From assembly GCA_964304625.1 (NCBI GenBank), contig OZ199838.1, positions 3,534,001 through 3,598,000 on the forward strand: a DNA stretch of 64,000 bases. The letters are read 5' to 3'. Below the pieces are notes generated by a model. The model saw only the letters and a program-made list of their open reading frames with translations, was not told the origin of the DNA and searched no databases. Source of the stretch: Kudoa neothunni. Taxonomy: Eukaryota; Cnidaria. How positions within the stretch are numbered: the first letter of the stretch is position 1; each line of letters begins with the position of its first letter. The position numbers and the translations under genes were made by a program. Positions 52,057-64,000 of this stretch are shown here, one piece after another.

Positions 52057-53090
52057 ATGAGGAGACTAAACATCGATAAGGGCCCATATTCTCGTTTCTT
52101 AGAGGCAGATAATAGATGGTATATGCCCATCAATGAATTGATTAATCGAGCAGCTTCAGCAGAGAATAAACAAGAGGAACCATCACAAGTGGAAGAAGTT
52201 CAGAAAAACGACGTTGTCATAAGATGGAATTCACAGTGGAAAGAGTTGAATGAGATTAAAAATGTTAAACGCATCTACATTATCTATGGTGATGCAACAA
52301 TGTCTTCAATGAATTTTATGGAGTCGGAATTGACGTTGGTTGGTGTTATGGCCAGCGTCAGTTATTGTGAGTATTATTGCAACGAAGTTCTGAAAGGTAG
52401 CTCACAACCCTCCGAAACTGTAACCTGTATCCATGCTCTGACCAACGATATGTCATCACTGATGATACTGTTGAATGACAAATCGTTCTATCCACAGAAA
52501 GCCTATTTGTTATGTGATTTGGTAAGGGTGTGTGTTGATAACGCCATTCAATCTGTTTTGTATAGTTGTTTAAAGAGTTGGAGGAAAATGTTAAAATTGT
52601 GATAGTCAACACCGACAAACCTAGAACATCAGCATTGGCCCACTGCCACAAATTTGAGATTCCAAAAACCAATTTCAATATTTTCTACGTCAAGTCTAGA
52701 CAATGTTCGAATGTGTTTGACAATCAATTGGCTCCACTTCCCATAAGTTATCTTGTGGCTGGATTTCCTGCTGCAGGTGTTTACTATTGTGTTTGAAGCG
52801 ATTTTTAAATGTGTTGAAGTGGTCACCTATTGCGAGATATACGCCATTGACTGTGTCCTATTTCAATACGTCTCAGACATGTTTGTAGAAGAGGTTTCCT
52901 TGAGATCGGACTATTTCTACGGATTTCTATCTTTGTTAAATCCAATATTTAAGTCCAAAATAGATGAGGTTAGTTTATTCGGTTGTTACAGAGTTATGAA
53001 ATGATAAATTAGAAAGGACTTAGCAGCTCAAGTGGTTCGAATTCGATGCCCCGGGAATTAGGAGATCCTAAGAATCAAATGTTTTTGTAG
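52057..53090 (+). CDS. PSMG1: PSMG1 / PAC1, proteasome assembly chaperone 1
   Basis: With PSMG2, PAC1 guides assembly of the 20S proteasome alpha ring. There are four exons: 52057-52521, 52566-52776, 52820-52968 and 53013-53090, with introns of 44, 43 and 44 bp and consistent phases, giving 300 residues. The start is the first ATG in frame (52057). Diagnostic similarity is in the C-terminal third. After splicing the protein reads LVAGFPAAVVTYCEIYAIDC, followed by VLFQYVSD, which lines up with the family's HDLPAAVLSYCQVWKIPAILYLCYTD. The upstream KRIYIIYGDATMSSMNF fits the first strand and helix (KFIIAIGNNAVAFLSS). The tail ends Met-Phe-Leu, close to the hydrophobic-Tyr-any motif that PAC1 uses to dock into the alpha ring. 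The N-terminal 60 residues are not recognisable. The call rests mainly on one motif region. Confidence 0.75.
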
Positions 53091-54621
53091 ATTTTGGATT
53101 TGTCTCTTTATCAGCATAGTTTCTGTTGATTATTATATAGTTTTTATTTGCGCGCCTAATTACTAAGTTTTTTTACTAATTCTATCCTTTTCAATTTAAA
53201 ATATCTAAAGTTTGCGAAACATAGAGAACTTGTATTAATTTGTCGTTGCAATCTAATTATTTGTAAATTTTGATAATTCCACGAATGAATTAGTAAGATA
53301 CTCGTTAGGGTGGGACGTAATTTATTTTAATCTGTATTCTAGCGAGATTTCACATATAAATCAGCTTCAGTTCTAGATGAATATTCCCCGTTTAAATATT
53401 TTTGGAAGTATGTCATATTTACATAATTTAAATTATAATTTTAAAAATTAATATTATTGACTTAATGTAATTTTTACTTAATCCTCACACATGATTAATT
53501 ATTGAACCTTAAACGTTGGCCCTTATATTTATTGCATCAAATTTGCAATTTACCATGTTATTATTGGAAAAATGAAACTTGTGTGTCCTTTAGCCTAGCA
53601 TTTCCAAATTGAAATTGGGCTCGCATCACCATTTGATGACAAAACGAAATCCGCATCCCCTTGCATACAATAAGGTGTAGGTGACTCAAAATTTTCCAAA
53701 AATTAATTTCTATTATAGTTGAATCTCGCACCCCATAAGCTCATAGTTCCCACTTCCTGTAGGACACCATTTCGGGACCATATGGGGTGGGCTATTTCGT
53801 GACATGGTTTTCAAAATATCGATTATCAGATTTAAATACTCTCAGAAGGTTCCGAAAATGCGTCAGAATTTTGTAGTTGAAATAAGGTATTATATTTGTA
53901 TTTATTTCTAATAATCATTAGGTTTAATTTATAATTTATTTTTTAACCTCTCTTAAAAACCGTTGAAATGCAATTTAATATTAATTATTGATTGAAAAAA
54001 AATATTAATGCTATGGCAAAATTATTGTAATCCTCTCGATCCCAGCAGGTACTTAAATATACATAATAAAAATCCGAATTACCTGGTGGATGTTTCAAAA
54101 ATTCCACCCCAATAGTTTTAAATATTTTAAATTATTTGCGGTACAGTCTGAAATCGATTAAACTTGCTTATTTTTTTAATATTATAATTTAATGAAAATA
54201 AACCAACAATCAAAATTAAAAATATATTCTTTTGCGCATGCGTAATAAATTTTTCAATTATTTTGCTTGCTTTCTGAGATAGATATAACCATATTAATGC
54301 TCATATTTTACAAGTATAGTTTGGAAAATACTAAAAGTTTAAAATTTAAAATATTTTTCCAACTAGGTGTTTAATAATAATATTAATATATTCCTCATAT
54401 CAGTCATTTAGGGGGAAAATATCATAGTATTTATTTAAACTTTTTAATCTTATTAAACATTCTTTAGTTATTTTTAAATTTATAGATTTAATATAAGATC
54501 AAAGATGCAAAAAATAATGCGAATTATGTCTCTGATCTCCCGACCTATTTTTTCCTTCAAATTCCCCAAAAATTTTCCCTGTTAAAAAATTTGTGAATAA
54601 TAAAAATTTAATTAGAAAATC

Positions 54622-54653
<32 letters not shown>

Positions 54654-54946
54654 CTTTTCAAATATGGCATATTTTACGAAAGAAACAAAATTTAATATAC
54701 AACCGTTGCTTGTCGCATTTTTATAGTCCCCAATCAAATATTTTTGATATTTCGCGAAACACTTTTTTAAAAAATTAAAATTTATTAATAACAAGTGAAC
54801 GAACTAAAAGATTATATTTGTTAATCAAAAAAAGATTAATCAACACACGAGAAGTAGGTGATTCTCAAATGCACCATATGCTGTTTGTGTTACGCCAGAA
54901 AACGGGAGAATACAAAGAGTACAAAACTAAAAAACATTATAAATTA
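53091..54946. other. Convergent intergenic region between PSMG1 and the CLC gene
   Basis: The 3' ends of PSMG1 (plus) and CLC (minus) face each other across about 1.9 kb. It holds a TA dinucleotide tract at 54622-54653. The stretch at 53591-53640 begins TTTAGCCTAGCATTTCC and resembles TTTAACCTAGCATTTCC at about 55866, inside the CLC gene, so a short dispersed repeat is possible. No gene was seen. Confidence 0.5.
54622..54653. repeat. TA dinucleotide microsatellite
   Basis: About 30 bases of alternating T and A with one or two interruptions, in the convergent spacer between PSMG1 and the CLC gene. Confidence 0.85.
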
Positions 54947-57900
54947 TTAAATTCTTTTTTCCACATATGTGATAATATCTTTTTTAGTGATTATTCCTTG
55001 TAGTTTCCTAAAACAAATAACACAGTTATTGGTTCATAATAAATATAGAAATAATGTCTGAATAGAATACCCTTGATCGATAACGCACACAAATCGGTTC
55101 CCCAACTTACAGAAGAGCATATACACCATCTCTACAGTCGAAAATCTCGATACAACAATAGGTGACTTTAAATATTTCTATTTTAAACCAATGCTCGTAA
55201 TTAATGGGTTACATGATTGACTATGTGACTAAGATTTATCACATCATCAATAGAACTTTCTAGCGGAGAAGGTTTAGGTTTGGATTCACAGAAACACACT
55301 TTGACTGTATTCAATAGCATCGATGAAGGAACGTTGTGATCGGAATCTAAATTTTAAAATTTCTAGGGGTTAATCATAATTACAAAAAACAACTTAATGC
55401 AGTTAGAATATCGTATCTAGTGACGTAACCATAGAGATGCCTATCCACGTAGTCACTTACCACTGGATAGCCACTATAGTTGTATTTTTTTATAATGGTT
55501 ATGAGTTGGGAAACGGTGATTCCAGATACAGGAAGTACAATAAGTTCCTAAAAATCAACTAGAAAAAAATGAGGAAAACGAAATTACATTTGAGTTGGAA
55601 GGGGTTTGATTGGGTAAATGTGTTTCAATAATGTTCATCTCATGGTAGGAGTTTCTCGAACTTGATTGTTGTAATATTTCATCGTTAATTCTAATAAAAA
55701 ACAAAAATAAATTTTTCTTAAGGAAATCATATTTTAAAGGCAGAGGGAAATATCAACGAACAAACGTAACTTTCTTGTATGTCAAATTTAAAATATCAGA
55801 AATTGATTAATTAAGTTTTAAAAAAATACTATTTAGATTTCATTATCAAATATTTTTAAGTGTATTTTAACCTAGCATTTCCTATTTCAAATCAAACTTG
55901 CAATCCTCTGAATGATTACGTGAATTTCTCATTTAATATTCAAGGTCAACAAATTTATTATTAAAAAGAGGAAACTTTATTCACCAATCAAAAATTTTCT
56001 ATATTTAGTTTTATTATTAGTCATTTGACTATTTTTTTCGAAAAAATATTCCTTACTTAAAACAAATAAATATTTAAATAATTATAACATCCATAATAAA
56101 TTGTGGTCTCAAATAGTTTCTAAATAATTATTTAATACAATCTGATCATATTATATTATCTACCCAATTAAGTTTGGTTTTTTTAATAAATATAAAAATT
56201 TTTCAACTGAAGTTATTAAAAAATCAATTAGCAGTTAAGAAAATTACATCCATAATAAAATTTTCGATTATAAGATAAAAATGTTTAATGACCATTAAAA
56301 ATTTTCTCTAAAATAAAGTGGTTGATTATCGCATCGCATCCCAGTAAAAAACGTTAACCTAATTCCCAAGCACGTATAGTAAGTAAAACTGAAGCTAAGC
56401 GATTTATCGTCCCTCATAATAAAAAGATTTAAAATACTTTGGATTCATGATATCTTGAGCAGTTTCGTTGAGTGGCACAGTTTCAGCCGAAAAAAGGAAC
56501 GGATATTGTTTTTGTTTGATTTGAGCATCATGTCTTAGACAAAATTAACAATTAAACAAATTTTAACCAAAAAACTCACAAACTCTCGTGAAGCGAATGC
56601 GATATCAACTTGGCAATAATAACCACTATCATGAGTGGCACGATAAAGGATATCTGTCCGGTCAACTCCACCATAATAATGATAAGAGCCACTAGCGAAT
56701 TAAAAAAATTTATTTATAAAAAAACGCTGATATAAATTTACCAGTCATATGGGTGGTGCCAGCCAAAAATGCAGCAGCACCAAGTACTGAGTAGGTGCCG
56801 GAAAGAATACACGACGATCCACTCGACTTACACGAAGAAAATAGAAAAAAGTTGGGATAATTTCTAAGTGATTCCAATAATTTTATCCATTTTGAATTCC
56901 AATCCTTACACTGTGGCATAGTCCACAAAGATACCAAGTATTTTGCCGAAACAAGCACCTATTGTGAGGCTGGGTACAAGTAAACCCGATGGTACCTAAA
57001 TTAACTAACTGCTAGAGAAAAATTCAATTGTTTCAAGTTCTATTACAGCCAAACCATTGGTAACTATCATCAATGAGCCTTTCAATACAAAAGTTAACGC
57101 CAATCCTATCAACATTGTTTTTGGTAGACCCTCGTTAATGTTATAATTTAAAATATTATCACTACAGAGAAATAGTTTGCTTATAAAGTTCTTTTTGATT
57201 TATGATGGGTAAAATTACCATTCCATAGTATTAGCAAGTTGTTCTTTGTTACAGTTACTGAACAGCATATCCAACAAATGATGGCTACCTACTCTATTAA
57301 TAAATAACAGGTTATATTGCTTTTAATTTTAACAGTTTTAAGTCACAGTTAACACAAAAAAATCAGTTATGAATTTTAAGAAATTAATTACCTTGTAAAA
57401 TGGTTGGGGAAACAAATCAATGATGTAATCAGGGTGGTTATCAGAACCTAAAAAATAAAAAAAGGATTTTTAGTCGAAAAATTCTACTATTCAACTGATA
57501 ATTTATACTTGAATAATTTGATTCCTGAAGGGTGCAAATCGATATTTGTATCGGTTGAATTTCAAAGTGGAATAAATAAACAAAGCACCATACAATCCCT
57601 ACAATAATTTGAGCTATGACAAAGTTAATCTCATTTAGAACTACCCCACTAACACCAATCAATATAAAGAAGGTGATTTCAAATATTTTCCATGACACCG
57701 TGTAATCGATAGAATAAAGCACAAAATTTCCGCTGAATAAAGGGTCGAGGAGTACCAATGTGATTGCTCCGATAGTTCCACATACAAAAGTTTTCCAGAT
57801 TGTTCTCACATCGAAATAATAGCTAATCTATATGGGTTTCACATAAAGTGAGTTGAATATTTTGGAAGCGCTATACCTCCTCGTAACTGAACAACAATCC

Positions 57901-58792
57901 ACCAATTGGAGCACCAAATGCTACTGCTACACCTGAAGCTGCGCCTGCAAAATATATCTAACCATTTATCAAATAGCCCAACCACTTCAACTATTGTAAT
58001 ACATCATGATGTTTTGATTCATTAAATCGATAGTTATTGTTGATTCGACAAATAATATTGGCCAAACAACAACATATGTGGACCATCGGACCTTCTTGAC
58101 CAAGAACTAGACCGGAGGCAACTGTTGGGATCAGTGACAATGTTTTGGAGATGTAGGTCACAATACCAAAATAACCTCTCATAATAAATCCACCAAGAAT
58201 AGTTTTTATCTAAATGAATAATTGATTCAATGAGAAATTGAAAAAAATTCCAACACACCTCAGCAATTCCTCCACCACCGGCGTATGGTGTCACGTACAC
58301 AACACAACTAGAAAACAATGTGTACAATAACGCTAGAGCTATGTAGATGATGTAGTTGATGGCAAAAACAGCCCGTTTTGAGGTGATACCAAATAAGGAG
58401 GACCATGTTTTCCATTGATCGCATAACATTTCGTATTGATTCCCTGCATTGATACGAGTTGAGTTGCTGTTCCAACAACATTCGCTTTTGTTGAGGAACA
58501 TTCCACCCATACACACTCCTTCTCTAAGGTCGGTCAAATAATTTACTCCAATAGACACAACTTTAGCAGTTAACCCAGCCATTAATCCCAACAAAATTAT
58601 AATAACCCATCCGGCCAATCGGTCGGAAATTATCTTGATTCTTGTCCAAAAGTTCACCCAATATGTAAATTTTTTTAGATAATGATATCTCAGTCGTTCA
58701 AGTGATCGATCCACCATCCAATCGATAGATTCAAAGTTGCTATAATGTCTACCGAATTTGTCATTTTGACCTAATGAATAGTAGGGGGACAT
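54947..58792 (-). CDS. CLCN3: CLC-3/4/5 type chloride/proton antiporter with atypical pore motifs
   Basis: Endosomal 2Cl-/H+ exchangers acidify and balance charge in the endolysosomal system. The start is the first ATG, at 58790-58792. The 5' exons are 58792-58259, 58209-58003, 57957-57877, 57827-57645 and from 57598, all with matching phases; downstream exons follow at about 57430-56410 and 55690-54947. Membrane-domain landmarks: WVIIILLGLMAGLTA, LREGVC...ECCW (typical of CLC-3/4/5), GQEGPMVH with the gating Glu, AFGAPIGGLLFSYEEISYYF with the proton-pathway Glu, GGLYGALF, VPSGLLVPSLTIG, GTYSVLGAAAF with the central Tyr, and VELTGQISFIVPL. Two CBS domains follow, with SGYPVVSD...YGYVTRYD and FSTVEMVYMLF...GIITKKD, ending KRI. 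The pore motif is GGGIAE instead of GSGIPE, GKEGP is GQEGP, and GLFIPS is GLLVPS. Assignment to the 3/4/5 clade is firm; the exact member cannot be decided. Confidence 0.95.
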
Positions 58793-61700
58793 TTCCACTT
58801 AAAATTCGAACCCAACCTGTTCACTATTACTGTGCAACAATTGATCTCAAAGGAGATTTCTCAAATCTATTGGTACCGACACTAAACGACAAAAGGATTT
58901 AGGATGTTTCGAAATCAGTTTTCTTCATATTATTTCGTTGTTTTATATAATTTAAAAAGTTTGATAGTAAAGAAATAATTCCGTTTAAATTTTTCAAGAT
59001 TTATTTATTTTCGTTATAATATTATTTTATAATCGCATCAATAAATACTTATAAATATTTTTGTATAGACTAAGATTTCAACTCTGATAAAAAAATACAA
59101 TTGAACTGATATTTTGGAACCTTTACGTAAGCAAATTGAGATAAATAATATGTGATTTCTCTATTTAACTCGATAATATAATATCGAGTATTTCGCATTT
59201 TAATTTTTGTGTGAAAAATAGTTGAAATTAATAAATTTACGTTATTTATTATTTAAACGAGGAATTTTAGGTGAAATCTTGATATTTCTATTATTTTAAT
59301 TCGTCAGTTTTCAAGTTTACAAGTATTCAAGTTTTCAGGCTCTGGATTATGTCACAAATCATAATAATCCTTATTGTGATTTGTCCCTTCCTTGCATTAT
59401 TTATTTGTGAAATCAAATTCTCCGCTGACAGATATTTGAAACAAAGAATTTTAAGAAGGAGTAATTGATAAATAAACTAATTAAACCTCAATTTTAAGTT
59501 GGTGAGGTATAACAATAAATAAATGAGCCAACAAATGTATCTTGGTATTTTAAAATATGTATAAATGTATTTCTATTGGCCTAAAGTATGAATTTGAGGT
59601 TGGAAGCAGGACTGTGGCTGAAACATCCTGAAAATTTAAAAAAATAACATTTTTGGCCAATAATGTTTAATCCAATCTTATTTGATAAATTATTTGTAAA
59701 ATACAGTGAGTTTAAAAACTAAATTAAAAAAGAAATGTCTAATGACACGGTAACTAATAATTAAATAGAGCGGATTCAACAAATTTTTTTTCTGTAAACA
59801 GTCTGTAAGCAAGAGTTGCAGAGAGAAAAAAATAATAACGCGCATATACTATTAAGGATTAAATTTTACTTTGCCAATAGCCACTGCTTTTAGAAAATAC
59901 ATGTTGACAGATAATATTTCAAAATTTTTCCCTTTTTTTATTAGTAGGGTCTATGTTCTTTGCGCGAGTTTCACGTATTTTCTCAACCTTATTTATATGG
60001 ATCTCTTGAAAAGTTAGAGATTGTAGTCACCATTCATTACACCAACCTTCTAAGAAGCGAAGCTGAAAAATTTACACCATCCAAATAAAAATGGGGTAGG
60101 AATCCACCCCACTTTTTTATACAATAAAATTGTCTCAAATAAAATTCAGCATTTGTTGACAAAATATGAGGAAAATTCATCGAGTAAGTTTTGAATAAAT
60201 GACTGATTATTAAAGTTATATTCTGCATACGCCTGCGCGAACATTAAGGTTGTTACATTTCTAAGGAGTATGATTGTATTTATGGGTGAATTTCTGCGGT
60301 TTTTTAGTTTTAACATTTAATTCAAGTTTTATAACAGCAACCAATTAATTTATCGGATTTTAAACAAGGCAGTGTAAAACCGCACAGAAAAACACAAAAC
60401 TCGTGAAAATATTGAACAATTATATCATATGATTTTTAATGCTCTCTACAACGTAAAAATATGCAAACTGATGAAGAGCCATCGTTGTATTCTAGAGCGA
60501 ACGTCTTTCTTTATCATTGATGCGCATGCGTCGTGACTTTACATGTATAGTGTTTCGTTATTTATTCATTATTTACTCTATCGAATTTCTGAAAATTTTT
60601 ATAAATCACATGTATCAATATTTTAAATAATTTTAGTGTAAAATGTTTTTACATTAACTTTTTTGGTATATGGCAAAAAAAATTTTCAATTCATTTTTCT
60701 GAAAGTTTCTATAAAGATAAAAAATTATAAAAACTGGAGAGGAGTTGTGTTCCATTTATATAATATAATATAATATAATAAATATATAATATGATATGAT
60801 ATTGTTGTCAAAATTTACTTGGGGTAGAAATCAAACCTATTTTATTTATATTTAGTATTTAGAAAGTTAAGATTGTTTCCGATAAAAGTTATGTTTCTAT
60901 ATCCGCTCAAAAATTATGACTCTATACTAGAAAGAGATACACCATCATCATTATTTATTAGATGGCGCGTTCATGTAGTTTGTCATAGAAGAAATTTCCA
61001 TAAAAATTTACTAGTTTCTTATAACACTTCAAAAATTCATTTTTTGAGATAGACAAAAAATCTAGTCACGGTGTACTTGGGTTTGTAAATTAGTCTTTGA
61101 CTTGTTTTAACAATTCCACTAAATATCCACCAATTTTTCGACGTAGAATTAATCGAATCAATTATAACAAATATAATAAATGACTATCGATTAGTTGTAT
61201 TCTCTGATATTATATCAATTGGATTTAAAAAAACTTCTTGATATAAAAATTATTCAGTTAGTCATTTAAAATATTCAAAAACAGCAAAAATATAGGTCAA
61301 TTTTTTCATAATCAATATTTTAAGTCGACGAAAATTTTGAATAATCGCTGGATTAAAAGATACAATAGCGAGTCCGTAATAGACAGTTTTTTCCAAATAA
61401 GACTCTATGTGATTGTTTGATGTGTATTCAATTGATTTAGCCCGTAAAATGAACTCTAATAAAGTTTCCCAGCGTAAAATTGATCCAACAGAAAATCTTA
61501 TTTTGGGAGATACGCGATTTTTACAGATCAATAAAGAGCAAATTAAATGTACCCGCGCTTTTATCTATCACGTGTGTTAATATCCGTGTTTTTTATAGCT
61601 GGAACTATTTGTGGTGTTATTGTTAATAAAGTTAACAATAAATATAACCTAATGTTTTCTTGCCTTGAAAATAGTATTATTTTCCTAAAGAAATTTTCAC

Positions 61701-62565
61701 ACTCATCTAAAAACACAAAAAAATAATAAATTTGAACCGAGAATCCTTCATTTTGTTCTAACAATAAGATTAAGATATATTCATTTTTACGTTGACTCAA
61801 TGTATCTCGGTTAATTCTACAACATCGAAGTCCATTTTTCGAGTTTGGATTATTTATTCACAAACTTCATTAATATATTCAACACGTGTAATAATCTTAT
61901 ACCCTGACATAGTTTTATATTTAACGTTATGTTTGGTATCCCCCTTTCAACAATAATTTAATCCTTTGTGTGTTTTTTGAACTATGATTTATTTATTTAT
62001 TTAATATACTCTCTTCTCTTGAAAGTGCGAAATCATTATCTCTATTTATAACCCTAGTCATCGAAGGTACTATCTATGATGTGGTATATACACGTATGGA
62101 ATGAATATAAGAATTAAATCACTACTAAACAATAACAACTACCACCTTATGTTTAATGATATATTCGTCTCGCATAATATTATTTTCAAAATTTTAGTCT
62201 TACCATTCACATATTGCCAAATTTTAATCGCAAAGGCTGTTAGCGCGGTAACATGTAATCCTAAACGGCATGTTCGTCTGTGCAATATTAATTTTTACTC
62301 CTAGTAACTCATACTTTCATGTTGTTTACAGATAAAATTTAGTAGAAACCACTGTATTTAATTATTTCTAGTTCACCGCTTTGCTCTTAGAATAAGAAAT
62401 AATTAAATATAGTCAAAGCTAGGCTAGCGGCACCTGAATATTATTTACCGCGCAAATACCCACTTTTAATTTTAATAGTATTTGACAACCAAATAGATTA
62501 GTCAATTTTCAACAAACAGAATTATGATGTGCCAAGATGTATACACACGTTTCACATTGATTTAA
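58793..62565. other. Upstream and intergenic region, no gene recognised
   Basis: AT-rich DNA upstream of the CLC gene. A pentamer-like AATAT tract lies at 60757-60800. Two adjacent minus-strand frames (61800-61561 and 61531-61262) are hydrophobic and Leu/Ile-rich with no family features; they could be parts of a small unknown gene, but no convincing splice pair joins them. No RNA gene was seen. Confidence 0.45.
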
Positions 62566-62812
62566 CCCTTTAAGGACAACCTTGGATTTCGCGCGCCCAT
62601 CTTTCTATTATTTTTAAATTTAATTTTTTTAACAAACTTGTTTTTTTATGTATTTCCTCCAGAATTTTACCTACTCCTTAAAAAAAGTATAATTTATCAA
62701 AGAATGTAATCAAATCGGTAAACGTTATGGCGAAAATACTCAAAATGTAACCAACATAACAACAAAATAATATTAAGGTTGGCGTGTGGAACCCAAGGTT
62801 GTCCTTAAAGGG
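62566..62812. mobile_element. 247-bp TTAA-flanked piggyBac-like MITE with near-perfect terminal repeats
   Basis: The left end, after TTAA at 62562-62565, reads CCCTTTAAGGACAACCTTGG. The right end, read on the opposite strand before TTAA at 62813-62816, starts with exactly the same 20 bases, and similarity continues to about 31 bases (TTxCxCxCGCC against TTCCACACGCC). TTAA on both sides is the piggyBac target duplication. The element has no coding capacity. The near identity of the ends suggests recent insertion compared with the other elements here. Confidence 0.88.
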
Positions 62813-62816
62813 TTAA

Positions 62817-64000
62817 ATGTATTCCTAATCCATAATGTTTCGCATTTCAGCATTTAATATCAACTAGCATCTTTATATCAATGTGTAAGTAATAGATCAG
62901 AGTAAAAATCTAATAATCTAGACCGCAGATTATAAGATTAATGTACATAATGTTTCGCGATGAGTTACCTTTATATTCTCAACTAATACATACAATTTTC
63001 ATCCATAAATATAATACGCGAATTTCAGAATATTAATGATAATAATAAGGAAGCTTCTATTAGCAAACAAAAAATAATGAATTAATATAATTCGAATAGA
63101 TCTTCATATTTTAGATTTCTCGTAACATAGTGACGATCCAAAACAAATAACCAACAAAATAATAAAGAATCAACTGTATCTAAAAACATTAGGATGGAAT
63201 TGGATAACTAAAAGAAATCACATCTAATATTAAATTATCACAGGTCAACGGCAGTAGTCTCCTTAAAATATTTTAAGATAGAATTAAACCACGTGTTAGT
63301 ATCCCAACCCTTCTCGGTGTAATTATTGTGATAAAAGCAACCGAAGAAATGTGTAATATATAGAATTTAAATAACAAGAAACTACACACTACAATAAAAT
63401 CTGCAATTCATCCTTCCCTCAAATAAAAAACAAACATAACAACTATAATAATCAGGTGATACCGATATCATATTAGAGAGTAGATTGATGTATTTTAATG
63501 CTCCAATCATGATAATATCTGATTACATGAACATTCGAAATTCACTTACATGATCTAAGGTGAATCACGCTTTTGAAAATTCTATTTGGCAAGGCAAATG
63601 CATTATTATTTTTTTTTACCGAATAAAATAACGTTAAAAATAAATCTGTTAATCTCAAATTAAACAATACACTCAATTCAAGTTAAAATCAGAGGCCTAC
63701 AACAATCCTGGTAGCGACATTTCTCACCTAGGCCCAGTCTACCTTTTGACGCGCAAGCGTTTTTCCATCAACGAGGGGGTAACCCCCTATTTTCAAGATT
63801 TGATTTAGATGAAAAAATCAACACAACATAGATTATATTCGAAAGATAATTTGCTTGAGTCTTATTTGTCTAGCCGGGTTGTAGATATAGTGTAAACTAC
63901 GATGTTTCGCCTTCGTTAAACTTCGGCAAGTGTAGCGAAAATTTGAGGACACAGACGATGGAACCATCGGTGTTGATCTCCAAGCTTAACTATCCATATA
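62817..64000. other. Window edge, no gene recognised
   Basis: AT-rich DNA with no conserved frame. The last 300 bases are slightly richer in G+C and include a palindrome GGGGGTAACCCCC at 63775-63787, possibly part of another repeat that continues past the window. Confidence 0.4.

Noticed and set aside
52777-52798. A 22-bp intron or frameshift in PSMG1
   Set aside because: A 43-bp intron (52777-52819) restores FPAAVVTYCEIY, matching the family, and has the size typical of this genome.
53020-53070. tRNA-like GGTTCGAATTC sequence
   Set aside because: There is no cloverleaf around it, and it lies inside the last PSMG1 exon.
57598-57660. Continuous frame through the CLC gene at this point
   Set aside because: Removing a 46-bp intron (57599-57644) restores GGLYGALF, matching GGLWGAFF of CLC-3/4/5, so the open read-through is accidental.
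61262-61800. Two adjacent minus-strand frames as a membrane-protein gene
   Set aside because: Ile/Leu/Phe-rich composition is expected from AT-rich DNA, and no phase-compatible intron or family motif joins them.

Overview
This window is animal nuclear DNA. It is AT-rich, and every gene is interrupted by spliceosomal introns with GT..AG borders, most of them only about 35-65 bp. There are no operons, ribosome binding sites or tRNA/rRNA genes that I can see. All six genes encode conserved eukaryotic housekeeping or signalling proteins, and SZT2 in particular points to a metazoan (or close relative) rather than a fungus or plant. The proteins are strongly diverged and I cannot name the species. 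Family assignments come from reading the translated exons against remembered family features; no database search was run.

Layout. 1-3302: no gene seen. 3303-12357 (minus): SEC16, the ER-exit-site scaffold. 12358-15068: intergenic, with a GC-richer ORF block ending in a hAT-like terminus. 15069-33809 (minus): one giant gene, SZT2 (KICSTOR subunit), rebuilt from many small 5' exons and two very large 3' exons. 33810-37175: intergenic, with a TTAA-flanked piggyBac-like element of about 1 kb. 37176-43908 (minus): NOC2L. 43909-44332: short divergent promoter region. 44333-51099 (plus): CLUH, carrying two unexplained +1 frame changes near its 3' end. 52057-53090 (plus): PSMG1, proteasome assembly chaperone 1. 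53091-54946: convergent intergenic region. 54947-58792 (minus): a CLC-3/4/5 type chloride/proton antiporter whose anion-pore signature motifs are altered. 58799-64000: no gene recognised, but a clean 247-bp TTAA-flanked miniature element.

The genes do not form one pathway. They are typical neighbours in a fairly compact animal genome: ER export (SEC16), nutrient signalling to mTORC1 (SZT2), ribosome biogenesis (NOC2L), mitochondrial mRNA and clustering control (CLUH), proteasome assembly (PSMG1) and endosomal ion exchange (CLC). Introns fall into two classes: tiny ones, and a few of 1.6-4.1 kb. Three of the large introns hold recognisable or suspected transposon material, so insertion is a reasonable explanation for their size. 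The most noteworthy observations are the divergent CLC pore, the set of TTAA/CCCT elements, the inverted-repeat element inside SEC16, and the paired CLUH frame changes. I found no evidence of a novel multi-gene system.
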